Assembly: GCF_005886105.2 (NCBI RefSeq) | Contig: NZ_PNCO02000001.1 | Location: 3,997,466 to 4,061,465 of the forward strand | Direction of reading: 5' to 3' | Source: Pseudoalteromonas galatheae | GTDB taxonomy: Bacteria; Pseudomonadota; Gammaproteobacteria; Enterobacterales; Alteromonadaceae | DNA: 64,000 nucleotides | In this document: positions 36,293 through 46,339 of the stretch, in pieces | How positions within the stretch are numbered: the stretch's first letter is position 1 | How the letters are laid out: each line of letters opens with the position of its first letter | Translations under genes and position numbers: made by a program | Notes under the pieces: generated by a model | Database searches by the model: none | Told to the model about the DNA's origin: nothing | What the model saw: the letters and a program-made list of their open reading frames with translations, nothing else

Positions 36293-36364
36293 ATGTTACT
36301 AACAGCAACTCTACTAGTCGTGATTATCAACGTGGTGATTATTATTACCGCGGGGGCTAGTTAG
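36293..36364 (+). CDS. ilvL: ilv operon leader peptide
   Basis: A 23-codon frame encodes M-L-L-T-A-T-L-L-V-V-I-I-N-V-V-I-I-I-T-A-G-A-S and a TAG stop. Four Leu, four Val and five Ile codons are the branched-chain amino acids expected for an IlvL-type attenuator peptide. It lies 27 bp before an attenuator hairpin and 98 bp before ilvG. Ribosome stalling on these codons should prevent terminator formation when Ile, Val or Leu-tRNA is scarce. Confidence 0.92.
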   Translation: MLLTATLLVVIINVVIIITAGAS

Positions 36365-36390
36365 TGCTGTAAGAAAAGTATCAGCATAAG

Positions 36391-36430
36391 CGCCCCCCGC
36401 ACCAAAAGGTTCGGGGGGCGTTTTCGTTTT
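36391..36430 (+). terminator. ilv attenuator terminator
   Basis: CGCCCCCCG (36391-36399) and CGGGGGGCG (36412-36420) form a very stable stem followed by TTTTCGTTTT. It lies between ilvL and ilvG and is the attenuator of the ilvGMEDA operon. Confidence 0.93.
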
Positions 36431-36461
36431 AGGGCATAAAAAAGGCAACTGAGAGCAGATC

Positions 36462-38123
36462 ATGAGCAATTCAACAACCGGCGCACAACTTGTTATCAAG
36501 GTGCTAGAAGAGCAAGGCGTTAAACACGTATTTGGTTATCCTGGTGGTGCCATCATGCCCATTTATGACGCTTTGTATGGCGCGCCAGTTAAGCACTACT
36601 TGACTCGCCATGAGCAAGGTGCTGGTTTTGCTGCTGTTGGGTATGCTCGCAGTACAGGTAAGCTTGGGGTTTGTTTTGCCACATCTGGACCTGGCGCTAC
36701 AAATCTTATCACCGCACTTGCTGATGCCATGATGGATTCAGTTCCGCTACTGGCTATCACTGGGCAAGTGCCGACCGCTGCTATCGGTTCGGATGCCTTT
36801 CAAGAGGTGGATGTACTGGGCATGTCTTTGTCGTGTACAAAGCACAGCTACATGGTTGAGCGAGCGGAAGACTTGGCTGAAGTATTACAAGAAGCCATGT
36901 ACTTAGCGCAGTCTGGGCGACCCGGTCCGGTGTTGGTCGATATTCCTAAAGATATCCAGTTAGCTAAAGTACCTTTTCATCCTTTTGCTGCGCCACAAGA
37001 CGAACAGCCGAAGGTTTCGCAAACTGAAGTAGCAAAAGCCAATCAACTATTATGTGACGCTAAACGACCGGTTGCTTACATTGGCGGTGGCGTGCAAAGC
37101 GCTGATGCACAGTCACAGCTGATGCAATTTTTAGAAAAAACCCATATGCCGGCCGTATCGACGCTAAAAGCTTTGGGCAGCGTAACGCCAGATTATGATT
37201 ATGACTTAGGAATGCTAGGTATGCACGGTACTCAAGCGGCGAACCTGGCGGTTCAGCAATGTGACTTGTTGGTATGTATCGGGGCGCGATTTGATGACCG
37301 TGTAACGGGGAATTTGGCAAAGTTTGCTGCAGGGGCAAAGGTGATCCATTTAGATATCGACCCTGCAGAAGTGGGTAAACGAAAACCCGCAGCCGCTTCG
37401 CTTATTGCAGACTTAAAACAGTCATTGCCGCAACTTGAGTGCGTGGTTACGAATAGCGAATGGCTAGAGACCATCGAAGCACTGCAACGTCAACATGCGT
37501 GGCGTTATGACTACCCTGGCGAAAAAGTATTTGCACCGTATTTGTTAAATCAACTGAGCCAAAAGCTACCCAATACAGCGGTAGTTTGCTGCGATGTAGG
37601 CCAACATCAAATGTGGGTAGCGCAGCACATGAAATTCAGTCATCCAAGCAATCACTTAAGTAGTGGTGGTGCAGGCACGATGGGATTTGGCTTACCAGCT
37701 GCAATCGGTGCACAGATAGCACGTCCAGATAACACTGTGATCACGGTATCTGGCGATGGCTCCATCATGATGAATATTCAAGAGTTGGCAACCATCCGCC
37801 GTAATAACCTGCCCGTTAAGATATTGATATTAGACAACCAAAGGCTGGGCATGGTGAGGCAGTGGCAGCAACTCTTTTTTGACGGTCGTTACAGTGAAAC
37901 CGACCTATCAGACAATCCTGATTTTGTCTCATTGGCTGCCGTGTTCGGTATTCCTGGACAGACAATTACTCATGCAAACCAAGTAGATGATGCCGTTGAC
38001 GCCATAGTGAATGCGCAAGGGCCCTATATTTTACATGCTTGTATCGACGATAAAGAAAACGTATGGCCGCTTGTTCCACCTGGTGCTGCCAATGATGAAA
38101 TGATGACGGAGAGCCTTTCATGA
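36462..38123 (+). CDS. ilvG: Acetolactate synthase II, large subunit
   Basis: This ThDP- and FAD-dependent enzyme makes acetolactate and acetohydroxybutyrate in valine and isoleucine synthesis. The 553 residues contain [17 protein letters not shown], the cofactor-activating Glu in [16 protein letters not shown] and the ThDP/Mg motif [20 protein letters not shown] (near residue 430). The frame is intact, unlike E. coli K-12 ilvG. It is controlled by the ilvL attenuator. It overlaps ilvM by ATGA. Confidence 0.97.
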   Translation: MSNSTTGAQLVIKVLEEQGVKHVFGYPGGAIMPIYDALYGAPVKHYLTRHEQGAGFAAVGYARSTGKLGVCFATSGPGATNLITALADAMMDSVPLLAITGQVPTAAIGSDAFQEVDVLGMSLSCTKHSYMVERAEDLAEVLQEAMYLAQSGRPGPVLVDIPKDIQLAKVPFHPFAAPQDEQPKVSQTEVAKANQLLCDAKRPVAYIGGGVQSADAQSQLMQFLEKTHMPAVSTLKALGSVTPDYDYDLGMLGMHGTQAANLAVQQCDLLVCIGARFDDRVTGNLAKFAAGAKVIHLDIDPAEVGKRKPAAASLIADLKQSLPQLECVVTNSEWLETIEALQRQHAWRYDYPGEKVFAPYLLNQLSQKLPNTAVVCCDVGQHQMWVAQHMKFSHPSNHLSSGGAGTMGFGLPAAIGAQIARPDNTVITVSGDGSIMMNIQELATIRRNNLPVKILILDNQRLGMVRQWQQLFFDGRYSETDLSDNPDFVSLAAVFGIPGQTITHANQVDDAVDAIVNAQGPYILHACIDDKENVWPLVPPGAANDEMMTESLS

Positions 38124-38362
38124 AACACCATTTAACCGTTGCAGTAAAACAACAGAGCATCGCAGTGGAGCGCTTTTTACGCGTAGCCAGACATCGCGGA
38201 TTTCGCTTAACGAATTTGGAATTACAAGGTCAAGATGACTTATTCCACGTCAAAATGACGGTAGATAGTGACAAACCTATCTATTTATTAACCTCACAAC
38301 TGAGTAAGCTAGTAGAAGTGCAAGCGGTTGACTTGCATACACTACAGAAACAGGCAATTTAG
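38120..38362 (+). CDS. ilvM: Acetolactate synthase II, small (regulatory) subunit
   Basis: The 80-residue ACT-domain protein begins [20 protein letters not shown] and is close in size to E. coli IlvM (87 residues). It is needed for stability and activity of IlvG. It is translationally coupled through the ATGA overlap with ilvG. ilvE follows by 20 bp. Confidence 0.92.
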   Translation: MKHHLTVAVKQQSIAVERFLRVARHRGFRLTNLELQGQDDLFHVKMTVDSDKPIYLLTSQLSKLVEVQAVDLHTLQKQAI

Positions 38363-38382
38363 AAGAATTAAGGTAGTTAACA

Positions 38383-39306
38383 ATGACACAAACATCAGAA
38401 GTAATTTGGCATAACGGTGAAATGGTTCCTTATTTTCAAGCGACCACTCATGTGCTTAGTCATGCTTTACATTATGGCAGCTCAGTTTTTGAAGGGATCC
38501 GTGCTTACGATACGCCAAATGGTCCAGCTGTTTTCCGCTTAACCGATCATATTCAGCGCCTCTTTGATTCTGCGAAGATCTACCGTATGGAAATTCCTTT
38601 TACCCAAGAGGAAGTAATTGCAGCGTGTAAAGAGACGATCCGTGCAAATGACTTTACCAATGCTTACCTTCGTCCATTTGCATTTTTGGGTCATGTAGGC
38701 CTTGGTTTAAATCCGAAATCACACCGTGCAGACATGACTGTCGCTGCGATGGAATGGGGGGCGTACCTTGGTGAAGAAGGCTTAGCGCAAGGTGTTGATG
38801 TGTGTGTTTCTTCTTGGAGCCGCCTTGCACCAAACACCATGCCTACAGCGGCTAAAGCGGGTGGTAACTATTTATCTTCACAGCTTATTTCAGGTGAGGC
38901 GAAGCGTAATGGTTATGTCGAAGGGATCGCGCTTGATGTTAATGGTTATCTGAGCGAAGGTGCTGGTGAGAACTTATTCGTTGTGAAAAAAGGCGTGCTT
39001 TACACCCCGCCAACCACAGCTTGTATTCTACCTGGTCTTACGCGCGACACTATCATCCATTTGGCGAAAAAACGCGGTTATGAAGTACGTGAAGAGCCGA
39101 TCGCTCGCGAAGCGCTTTATCTTGCTGATGAGTTCTTTATGGTTGGTACCGCAGCGGAAGTAGTACCTGTTCGCAGCGTAGATAAAATTACGGTGGGTAA
39201 TGGTGGTAGAGGTCCAATTACGGAAGAGTTACAGCAGGCATATTTCGCTTTGGTTAAAGGTCAAGCTGATGATGAAAATGGCTGGTTAGAGTACGTAAAC
39301 GAATAA
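38383..39306 (+). CDS. ilvE: Branched-chain amino acid aminotransferase
   Basis: This is a class IV PLP aminotransferase that makes Val, Ile and Leu from their keto acids. The 307 residues contain HYGSSVFEGIRAY, the PLP lysine in PTAAKAGGNYLSSQL (near 158) and the class signature LSEGAGENLFVV. The length matches E. coli IlvE (309). It is the third structural gene of the ilv operon. Confidence 0.97.
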   Translation: MTQTSEVIWHNGEMVPYFQATTHVLSHALHYGSSVFEGIRAYDTPNGPAVFRLTDHIQRLFDSAKIYRMEIPFTQEEVIAACKETIRANDFTNAYLRPFAFLGHVGLGLNPKSHRADMTVAAMEWGAYLGEEGLAQGVDVCVSSWSRLAPNTMPTAAKAGGNYLSSQLISGEAKRNGYVEGIALDVNGYLSEGAGENLFVVKKGVLYTPPTTACILPGLTRDTIIHLAKKRGYEVREEPIAREALYLADEFFMVGTAAEVVPVRSVDKITVGNGGRGPITEELQQAYFALVKGQADDENGWLEYVNE

Positions 39307-39317
39307 TTTTATTGGTC

Positions 39318-39336
39318 TCGGGGCCAAGCGCCCCGA
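39318..39336 (+). other. GC-rich hairpin between ilvE and ilvD
   Basis: TCGGGGC and GCCCCGA pair perfectly around a short loop (CAAGC). An A-rich, not T-rich, tract follows on the plus strand. It is therefore more likely an mRNA processing or stability element than a terminator of the operon. Confidence 0.45.
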
Positions 39337-39398
39337 ACAAAAAAGTATTGTAAATTGTGGGAATGAGGAACTCGGCATGACCGAGAAAAAGGTGAAAC

Positions 39399-41255
39399 AT
39401 GGCTAAATTACGGAGCAAGACAACTACTGAGGGCAGGCAACGCGCGGGCGCTCGTGCATTGTGGCGAGCAACAGGAATGACGGACAGTGACTTCCATAAA
39501 CCGATCGTTGCGGTCGTGAATTCATATACCCAATTTGTTCCGGGTCATGTTCACCTCAATCAACTTAGCGCATTGATGGCTGATGCGATAACAGAAGCAG
39601 GCGGCGTACCTCGCGAATTTAATACTATTGCTATTGATGATGGTATCGCCATGGGTCACGGCGGTATGCTTTACTCGCTTCCGTCTCGAGACTTAATTGC
39701 TGATTCGGTAGAGTACATGGTTAACGCTCATTGTGCCGATGCTATGGTCTGTATTTCTAACTGCGACAAGATCACCCCTGGTATGCTACTTGCGGCACTG
39801 CGGTTGAATATTCCGGTGATCTTTGTTTCCGGCGGCCCGATGGAAGCGGGAAAAACCCGTTTAGCGGATATCGATTTAAAGTTGGATCTTGTCGACGCTA
39901 TGGTGAAAGGTGCAGATCCGACGGTGAGTGATGAAGACTCTGAGCAAGTAGAGCGCTCTGCTTGTCCTACTTGTGGTTCGTGTTCAGGCATGTTTACTGC
40001 CAATTCCATGAACTGTCTTTTAGAAGCGCTGGGCTTAGCCTTGCCTGGTAACGGTACAACACTAGCGACACACAAAGACCGCCAACAGCTGTATTTAGGC
40101 GCAGCAAAGCGCATCATGGCTTTATGTGATGAGTACTATGGTAAAGACAATGAGCAAGTGCTGCCACGCAACATTGCTAACCAAGCCGCATTTATGAACG
40201 CCATGACATTAGATATCGCGATGGGCGGTTCATCCAATACCGTACTGCATTTATTGGCGGCAGCACAAGAGGGCTTTGTCGATTTTGATATGAATGACAT
40301 AGACCGCTTATCTCGTAGTACACCCTTTTTATGTAAAGTTGCTCCGGCAACACAACAGTATCACATTGAAGATGTTCACCGTGCTGGCGGCATTATGGCC
40401 ATCCTTAACGAGCTGGCCAGAGGCGATAAATTAGACTTGTCGGTAGGGCATGTGGCTGGCGGAAATCTAGGTGAAGTTATCGCGCGCTGGAATGCCGCAG
40501 ACCGTGATAACGAACGGGCACAAACTTTCTATCGTGCGGGGCCTGCAGGGATCCGCACCACCCAAGCTATGAGCCAAGAGTATCGCTGGGATGAGCTCGA
40601 TTTAGACCGTGAAGGCGGCTGTATTCGCTCCATTGAGCATGCCTTTAGGCAAGATGGCGGCCTTGCAGTATTGAAAGGTAACTTAGCGCCTGATGGTTGT
40701 ATCGTGAAAAGTGCCGGGGTGGCCGATGAAATGCTGCGCTTTACAGGGCCTGCTGTAGTATTTGAATCTCAAGACGATGCCGTCGAGGGAATACTGGGTG
40801 GTCAAGTTAAGAAAGGTGATGTAGTGATCATTCGCTACGAAGGGCCTAAAGGTGGTCCAGGTATGCAAGAAATGCTGTACCCAACTAGCTATCTTAAATC
40901 GATGGGGCTAGATAAAGACTGCGCTTTACTTACCGATGGTCGTTTTTCTGGCGGTACTTCAGGACTTTCTATTGGCCATGCGTCACCAGAGGCTGCCAGT
41001 GGTGGCAATCTGGCGCTGGTTGAAAACGGCGATGTTGTCGCTATCGACATCTATAACCGCAGTATTGACGTTAAACTGGACGACACCGAGTTGGCGCTGC
41101 GCCATGAAAAGCAACTAGCCCGAGGTAAAGACGCGTACAAACCAGTTAACAGAGAACGTTATGTGAGTCCCGCGCTAAAAGCTTATGCACTGCTTGCAAC
41201 GAGTGCAGACAAAGGCGCGGTACGTGACTTACAAAAACTAGAGGAGTTAGGCTAG
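39399..41255 (+). CDS. ilvD: Dihydroxy-acid dehydratase
   Basis: This iron-sulfur enzyme dehydrates dihydroxy acids to the 2-keto acids of Val and Ile. The 618 residues contain the cluster and metal sites [13 protein letters not shown] (Cys near 122) and [20 protein letters not shown] (near 195), plus [15 protein letters not shown] near the C-terminus. Length is typical. It is followed after only 2 bp by ilvA. Confidence 0.97.
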   Translation: MAKLRSKTTTEGRQRAGARALWRATGMTDSDFHKPIVAVVNSYTQFVPGHVHLNQLSALMADAITEAGGVPREFNTIAIDDGIAMGHGGMLYSLPSRDLIADSVEYMVNAHCADAMVCISNCDKITPGMLLAALRLNIPVIFVSGGPMEAGKTRLADIDLKLDLVDAMVKGADPTVSDEDSEQVERSACPTCGSCSGMFTANSMNCLLEALGLALPGNGTTLATHKDRQQLYLGAAKRIMALCDEYYGKDNEQVLPRNIANQAAFMNAMTLDIAMGGSSNTVLHLLAAAQEGFVDFDMNDIDRLSRSTPFLCKVAPATQQYHIEDVHRAGGIMAILNELARGDKLDLSVGHVAGGNLGEVIARWNAADRDNERAQTFYRAGPAGIRTTQAMSQEYRWDELDLDREGGCIRSIEHAFRQDGGLAVLKGNLAPDGCIVKSAGVADEMLRFTGPAVVFESQDDAVEGILGGQVKKGDVVIIRYEGPKGGPGMQEMLYPTSYLKSMGLDKDCALLTDGRFSGGTSGLSIGHASPEAASGGNLALVENGDVVAIDIYNRSIDVKLDDTELALRHEKQLARGKDAYKPVNRERYVSPALKAYALLATSADKGAVRDLQKLEELG

Positions 41256-41257
41256 CG

Positions 41258-42799
41258 ATGGTTTCCCAAGAGCTTGATTACTTTAGAGCCATTATTCAGG
41301 CGAATGTGGCACCGCTCGTCGAGATTACGCAAGTGAATCAATTAGAGCAAATGTCAGCCCAGCTTGGTAACCAAATTTGGCTGAAAAGAGAGGACCAACA
41401 GCCGGTCTATTCTTTCAAATTGCGCGGTGCGTATAACAAGCTCCGCCAGTTGCCGAAAGGATCGCGGGTGTATACCGCTTCTGCGGGTAATCATGCTCAA
41501 GGGGTTGCACTAAGTGCGACACATCTAGGTCAGCACGCTACCATTGTAATGCCTGTGACTACGCCAGAGATCAAGGTCAACGCGGTTCGTAAGCTCGGTG
41601 GTGAGGTGATCTTACACGGCCATCACTTTGATGCGGCAAAGCAGTACGCGCTAGATCTTTGTGAAGCGCAAAATGGTGTTTTTGTCCCGCCATTTGATGA
41701 TAAAGATGTGATTATCGGCCAAGGTACGGTGGCGCGAGAGTTAATTCAGCAACTTGATGAACTAGACGTCGTATTTATTCCCGTAGGAGGTGGTGGTTTG
41801 CTTGCGGGAATGGCAGTGTATTTGAAGTCACTTCGTCCTGATATCCGTATTATTGGAGTAGAAGCTGAGGACAGCGCATGCCTTAAAGCCGCGCTTGAAG
41901 CTGGAAAGCCCGTGGAACTTGAGCGAGTCGGTGGTTTTGCGGACGGCGTGGCGGTAAAGCTTATTGGTACAGAAACTTTTCGGTTAGCACAAAAGTTTTG
42001 CGACGAAGTCGTTACGGTTAATGCCGATGAAATTTGTGCGGCGGTTCAAGATATTTTTGTTGAGACGAGAGCAACTGCAGAGCCTTCCGGTGCGTTATCA
42101 ACCGCGGGTTTGAAGAAATGGCTCACGCAAACGGGTGAAAAGGGGCTGAGTGTTGCGGCTATCTTGTCAGGCGCTAATTTAAACTTCGATCGGTTGAGGT
42201 ATATCGCCGAAAGAACGGCGCTAGGTGCTAAACATGAAGCATTGCTCGGGGTGACTATCCCTGAAGAGAAAGGCAGCTTTAAGCGTTTTTGTCACTCTCT
42301 TGGTGGTAGAGCAATCACTGAGTTTAACTACCGCTATGCCGGCTGTGGCGAAGCGCAAATTTTTGTTGGTGTTGGGCTTAGAAATGGTCAGCAAGAGCTA
42401 ACTGAGTTGACTGCCTCGTTGCATCAAAATGGCTACCTGTTTGATGACTTATCAGATAACGAGTTGGCAAAGTTACATGTGAGGTATATGGTAGGCGGCA
42501 AACCGCCGAGCGTCATGAATGAACGTTTGTTACGGTTTGAATTTCCTGAATACCCAGGCGCATTAGCGCGCTTTTTAGACATGTTAGGCTGTAATTGGAA
42601 TATTACTTTATTTCATTATCGCAATCACGGCGCGGCACAAGGTAATGTGTTGGCCGCTTTTGAAGTAGAGCTTAGTGATTATGAGCGCTTTGATGAACAT
42701 CTTGCAAAGTTAGCGTATCAGTTTCAAGAAGAAACAGATAACCCGTGTTTTACGCGTTTTTTGCATGGTGAGCAACTGCAAAAGCAAAAGGCTGGATGA
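41258..42799 (+). CDS. ilvA: Threonine dehydratase, biosynthetic
   Basis: It deaminates threonine to 2-oxobutanoate, the first step to isoleucine. The 513-residue protein has the PLP lysine in PVYSFKLRGAYNKL (near 60), the phosphate loop VGGGGLLAGMA (near 186) and a C-terminal pair of ACT-like regulatory domains (from about 335), which confer isoleucine feedback. It is the last gene of ilvGMEDA. Confidence 0.97.
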   Translation: MVSQELDYFRAIIQANVAPLVEITQVNQLEQMSAQLGNQIWLKREDQQPVYSFKLRGAYNKLRQLPKGSRVYTASAGNHAQGVALSATHLGQHATIVMPVTTPEIKVNAVRKLGGEVILHGHHFDAAKQYALDLCEAQNGVFVPPFDDKDVIIGQGTVARELIQQLDELDVVFIPVGGGGLLAGMAVYLKSLRPDIRIIGVEAEDSACLKAALEAGKPVELERVGGFADGVAVKLIGTETFRLAQKFCDEVVTVNADEICAAVQDIFVETRATAEPSGALSTAGLKKWLTQTGEKGLSVAAILSGANLNFDRLRYIAERTALGAKHEALLGVTIPEEKGSFKRFCHSLGGRAITEFNYRYAGCGEAQIFVGVGLRNGQQELTELTASLHQNGYLFDDLSDNELAKLHVRYMVGGKPPSVMNERLLRFEFPEYPGALARFLDMLGCNWNITLFHYRNHGAAQGNVLAAFEVELSDYERFDEHLAKLAYQFQEETDNPCFTRFLHGEQLQKQKAG

Positions 42800-42867
42800 A
42801 AATCTAATGGCAGCCTGAGTGCCTTAAACTATAGTTAGATATTATCAGCTAAAAACGCAAGGATATG

Positions 42868-43920
42868 ATGTTTCACTACTATGCTGCGTTATCGCTTCTC
42901 TTATTTAGCATACAGGCTGCTGCCCTTGAAAAAGTCACCTTACAGTTAAAGTGGACGCATCAATTTCAGTTTGCGGGCTACTATATGGCAAAAGAAAAGG
43001 GGTTTTACCATAAGGAAGGATTAGATGTTCATATTCTTCCTGCCGATCCCAATAACCCTAATGTTGATTTTCGTGTGTTATATGGCCAAGCACAGTTTGG
43101 TGTGTTTCACTCGGGCCTACTTAAACAAAGACTTAGTGGCAAACCCTTTGTAGCGCTTGCAGCCATATTGCAGTCTTCTCCTTATTGCTGGATGGTGAAG
43201 GCGGACAGTGATATTTATGTTCCCCGTGATTTTCAGGGGAAACGCCTCAGTCATTTAGGTCACACAGAAAACGGCGAGTTGCTCATGATGTTGCAACGCG
43301 CTGGCGTCAATACACAAAATATGCGCTTATATTCAGGTGATGAACCTCTTAAGGACTTTATCGCGGGTAAATTTGATGCGATGCAGGTCTATAGCACTAA
43401 TGAGCCTTATGCAGTGCAGCAAAGTGGTATAGCAACTCGTGAAATTTGCCCAAAGCAATTTGCTCTAAATGTTTATGCGGACATTTTGTTCACAACCGAA
43501 GCCATACTAGAAAACCGTCCTGACTTGGTTAAACGATTTCGCCGAGCAAGTTTGAAAGGGTGGCGATACGCAATGTTGCATTTAGAAGAGTCACTCGCAG
43601 TGACTAAGGCGCGTTATGCTACCCAAAAATCGATGGCACAGTTGGCGTTTGAAGCCGAGAAGCTGAGGGAGTTCATAAAGGTGGCTAATATTCCAATTGG
43701 AAAAATGTCGACGGCAAAATGGCAATGGATAGCGCAGCTATATCACTTAAATATCAGTCAATTTCATGAACATAAGGCGCGTTTTATTTATTCTGAAGTG
43801 AAGAATGAACAATCCAATTTATCTTGGGCGCTGATTATTGCTGCCATTCTGACGTTGGTCTGTATCCCCATGTATATCCACTTAATTTTTTCTCGTAAAT
43901 ATCACCAACAATTACGCTAG
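42868..43920 (+). CDS. NMT1/THI5-like binding protein with a C-terminal membrane anchor
   Basis: The roughly 350-residue protein has a signal peptide (MFHYYAALSLLLFSIQAAA). A substrate-binding domain follows with VTLQLKWTHQFQFAGYYMAK and FHSGLLKQRLSGKPFVALAA, close to the thiamine-precursor/NMT1 type. Residues about 322-343 form a membrane helix, after which the protein stops within about ten residues. In this bacterial group such domains usually head GGDEF or kinase sensors, so it may be a sensor that has lost or never had its output domain. No ABC permease or ATPase is nearby. ATG 42868 rather than 42865 fits the AAGGA spacing. Confidence 0.75.
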   Translation: MFHYYAALSLLLFSIQAAALEKVTLQLKWTHQFQFAGYYMAKEKGFYHKEGLDVHILPADPNNPNVDFRVLYGQAQFGVFHSGLLKQRLSGKPFVALAAILQSSPYCWMVKADSDIYVPRDFQGKRLSHLGHTENGELLMMLQRAGVNTQNMRLYSGDEPLKDFIAGKFDAMQVYSTNEPYAVQQSGIATREICPKQFALNVYADILFTTEAILENRPDLVKRFRRASLKGWRYAMLHLEESLAVTKARYATQKSMAQLAFEAEKLREFIKVANIPIGKMSTAKWQWIAQLYHLNISQFHEHKARFIYSEVKNEQSNLSWALIIAAILTLVCIPMYIHLIFSRKYHQQLR

Positions 43921-43947
43921 AATAAGGGTATTGTTTCCCTGACAACT

Positions 43948-45144
43948 GTGGCTATTGTGGAATCGAGCAAACGCTTTCAACTTTTAGATAAATTATTATT
44001 CGATACTCGGAAATATTGGCAGATCGTTGCCTTTGAGCACCTCTCTATTCCTTGGCCACAACTGCAGTCCGAACTTCTGCAGTTAAGCGATGACGCAGTA
44101 TCCGTATTGGACAATGACACTGATGCCCTCTTTGCTTTTTTTAGCCAACACATTCCAGAACTCGAACAACTGAATGCTCTAAGCGTTTTACCGCAAAAAA
44201 CGGGTCACAGAGACGAGTTACCATTTTGGTTAAGTAATGGTATAAAAGGACGCAAATTGGAGCAGTTGCAAGATTTTGTTGCTGCAGTAAACGAAACCAA
44301 AGCATCGGTATTAGAGTGGTGCGCAGGTAAAGGTCATTTGGGTCGGCTACTTTCTTATCATGGTGCGCCAGAAGTAAACAGTATTGAGCTTCAAGCGGAT
44401 CTATGCCGACAAGGAGAAGAAAGCGCAAAGCGGCAAAATCTAAACCTTCATTTCCATTGTGCTGATGTGTTGAAAGATGACACTCATCACCATTTTGTTG
44501 AAAATCGTCATGGTATTGCACTGCATGCATGTGGCGAATTGCATCGTGTATTTATGTCCCAAGCTGTGGCGAATGGCATGAAAAAGTTATCGCTTTCACC
44601 ATGTTGCTATCACTTATTTACACCACCTAATTATCAAGCTATGAGCGTTGAAGCGCAGCAGAGTCAACTCAATTTATCTCATCACGATATGAAATTGGCG
44701 CTGCAAGAGACAGTTACAGCGCCTGGAAGAGTGGCACAAGTACGTAAAAAAGAAGTGAGTTGGCGCTTAGGATTTGATGCGCTGCGCAGAGAACTTACCG
44801 CAGATAAACATTATGTGAGTGTGCCTTCGGTCAATAAGGCTATTTTTTCGGGGGCATTTAGTGATTTCTGTTATTGGGCTGCTGAGCAGAAACAACTAAT
44901 CTTGCCTGATGGAATCGATTTTGACCGATATGAACGTATTGGACGTGAACGAAAACAAGTAACAGATAGAATTGAGTTAGTACGACACGTGTTTCGCCGT
45001 GCGATTGAGATCTGGTTGGTCCTGGATAGGGTTTTATATCTGCAAGCAGCTGGGTATGATGTCACCCTTAGTACTTTTTGTGAAAAGTCACTCACCCCAA
45101 GGAATATTTTGATACAGGCTGAACGTCAGTCGGAGAACCATTAA
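43948..45144 (+). CDS. SAM-dependent methyltransferase of unknown target
   Basis: The 398-residue protein has an N-terminal helical region and a central SAM-binding domain with VLEWCAGKGHLGRLL (near residue 131) and NSIELQADLC. CALHACGELHRVFM-like and LSPCCYHLF motifs follow, typical of the Methyltransf_32 class that acts on RNA or unknown substrates. The start is GTG at 43948. Its stop overlaps the next gene by one base, which suggests co-translation with carbonic anhydrase. Confidence 0.78.
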   Translation: MAIVESSKRFQLLDKLLFDTRKYWQIVAFEHLSIPWPQLQSELLQLSDDAVSVLDNDTDALFAFFSQHIPELEQLNALSVLPQKTGHRDELPFWLSNGIKGRKLEQLQDFVAAVNETKASVLEWCAGKGHLGRLLSYHGAPEVNSIELQADLCRQGEESAKRQNLNLHFHCADVLKDDTHHHFVENRHGIALHACGELHRVFMSQAVANGMKKLSLSPCCYHLFTPPNYQAMSVEAQQSQLNLSHHDMKLALQETVTAPGRVAQVRKKEVSWRLGFDALRRELTADKHYVSVPSVNKAIFSGAFSDFCYWAAEQKQLILPDGIDFDRYERIGRERKQVTDRIELVRHVFRRAIEIWLVLDRVLYLQAAGYDVTLSTFCEKSLTPRNILIQAERQSENH

Positions 45145-45812
45145 TGTGTAATACGAGCCCAAGTCCGCTGAGTCACTTACTCGATAATAATAAACAGTGG
45201 GCAGATCGCACCAATGCCAGTGATCCTGAGTTTTTCAAAAAGTTATCGCAACAACAGAACCCAGATTACCTGTGGATTGGCTGCTCTGACTCTCGTGTGC
45301 CTGCCAACGAGATTGTTGACTTAATGCCTGGAGAGTTGTTTGTTCACCGCAATGTTGCCAATGTCGTTGTGCATACTGATCACAACTGCTTGTCGGTCAT
45401 GCAGTATGCGGTAGAGGTGCTCAAAGTAGATCACATTATGGTTGTCGGTCACTACGGTTGCGGTGGCGTGCAAGCGGTGCTCGATAATGCTAAGTTTGGT
45501 CTTATCGATAATTGGCTGCGTCATGTTGCGGATGTGAAAGAGAAACACCAAGCGATTATCGAACAAGTGAACAAAGAAAAGCAGTGTGCGGCGCTTTGCG
45601 AGCTAAATGTGATAGAACAGGTACGTAACGTATGTCAGAGCAATATCGTTCAAGATGCTTGGCAGCGAGGTCAAACTTTGACGGTACACGGATGGGTCTA
45701 TGGTCTAGCTGATGGTCTCTTGAATGAGGTGGTGAACGCTGTAGAAGATATGGAGCAATTGTCTCTTTGCTATGAAAAGTCTCTGCTTGGCGTGAATCAG
45801 CGCTATTGCTAG
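45144..45812 (+). CDS. can: Beta-class carbonic anhydrase
   Basis: It interconverts CO2 and bicarbonate in the cytosol. The 222-residue zinc enzyme shows the ligand and catalytic residues in WIGCSDSRVPANEI (Cys, Asp, Arg near 42-46) and VVGHYGCGGVQAVL (His and Cys near 98-101). The start overlaps the preceding methyltransferase gene (TAATG). Confidence 0.96.
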   Translation: MCNTSPSPLSHLLDNNKQWADRTNASDPEFFKKLSQQQNPDYLWIGCSDSRVPANEIVDLMPGELFVHRNVANVVVHTDHNCLSVMQYAVEVLKVDHIMVVGHYGCGGVQAVLDNAKFGLIDNWLRHVADVKEKHQAIIEQVNKEKQCAALCELNVIEQVRNVCQSNIVQDAWQRGQTLTVHGWVYGLADGLLNEVVNAVEDMEQLSLCYEKSLLGVNQRYC

Positions 45813-45878
45813 GGTCAACAGAGCTGAGAGTTTGCGTGCGCCAAAAGCGCACGCTTTACTATCCGAAGCTTTGGTTGC

Positions 45879-46148
45879 TTATTCCTGCGAGTCGGATGCT
45901 TGGCTGGCAAGTTGTGCTTCTAACTGCGCCACTTTTTCTTCAAGTTCAACCAGCTTTTCACGCGTGCGGATCAGCACTTTGCTTTGAATATCAAACTCTT
46001 CTCTGCTAACAAAATCCATTTCTGATAATTTGCTCTGGATCGCCTGTTTCGTTCTTGCTTCAAATGTTTCAGCAAGATTCTTTACGCCCTGAGGCATGTT
46101 ACTGGAAATTTGCTTAGCAATTTCTTCAATTTTGGCTGGATTAATCAT
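45879..46148 (-). CDS. ubiK: Ubiquinone biosynthesis accessory factor UbiK
   Basis: The 89-residue protein begins MINPAKIEEIAKQISSNMP and has a long C-terminal coiled coil with RTREKLVELEEKVAQLEAQL. It is the size and pattern of UbiK/YqiC (BMFP family), an accessory factor of the soluble Ubi complex for aerobic ubiquinone synthesis. It is a single gene, divergent from rep. Confidence 0.9.
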   Translation of the reverse strand: MINPAKIEEIAKQISSNMPQGVKNLAETFEARTKQAIQSKLSEMDFVSREEFDIQSKVLIRTREKLVELEEKVAQLEAQLASQASDSQE

Positions 46149-46339
46149 CTTCTTACCTTAGCTTGCGAGTCAGTATACACAGTTCATCTTACCTTATGCG
46201 TCGCAGACGGAAAAGGTTCGCTTCATAGTTTTACATGGATACGATAAACTAGGGCCTGTTTATAAGAATTCCTCAACCCCTCAGCACTGACAGTTGTTGC
46301 CAACATTGTGCCAAGCGAGAAGATAACCGGATTAGTTGC

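Noticed and set aside
36102..36302. 66-codon frame upstream of ilvL
   Set aside because: It has no ribosome binding site, low-complexity composition, and overlaps the region expected to hold the ilv promoter and the leader peptide start.
36462..38123. Possible ilvG frameshift as in E. coli K-12
   Set aside because: The frame is continuous with all ThDP motifs, so the gene is intact.
39728..40117. Minus-strand open frame of 129 codons within ilvD
   Set aside because: It lies fully within a strongly conserved gene, has no ribosome binding site and resembles no family. It is a shadow of ilvD codon usage.
45556..45852. Antisense frame over the carbonic anhydrase gene
   Set aside because: It is a shadow of a well-conserved gene with no supporting signals.
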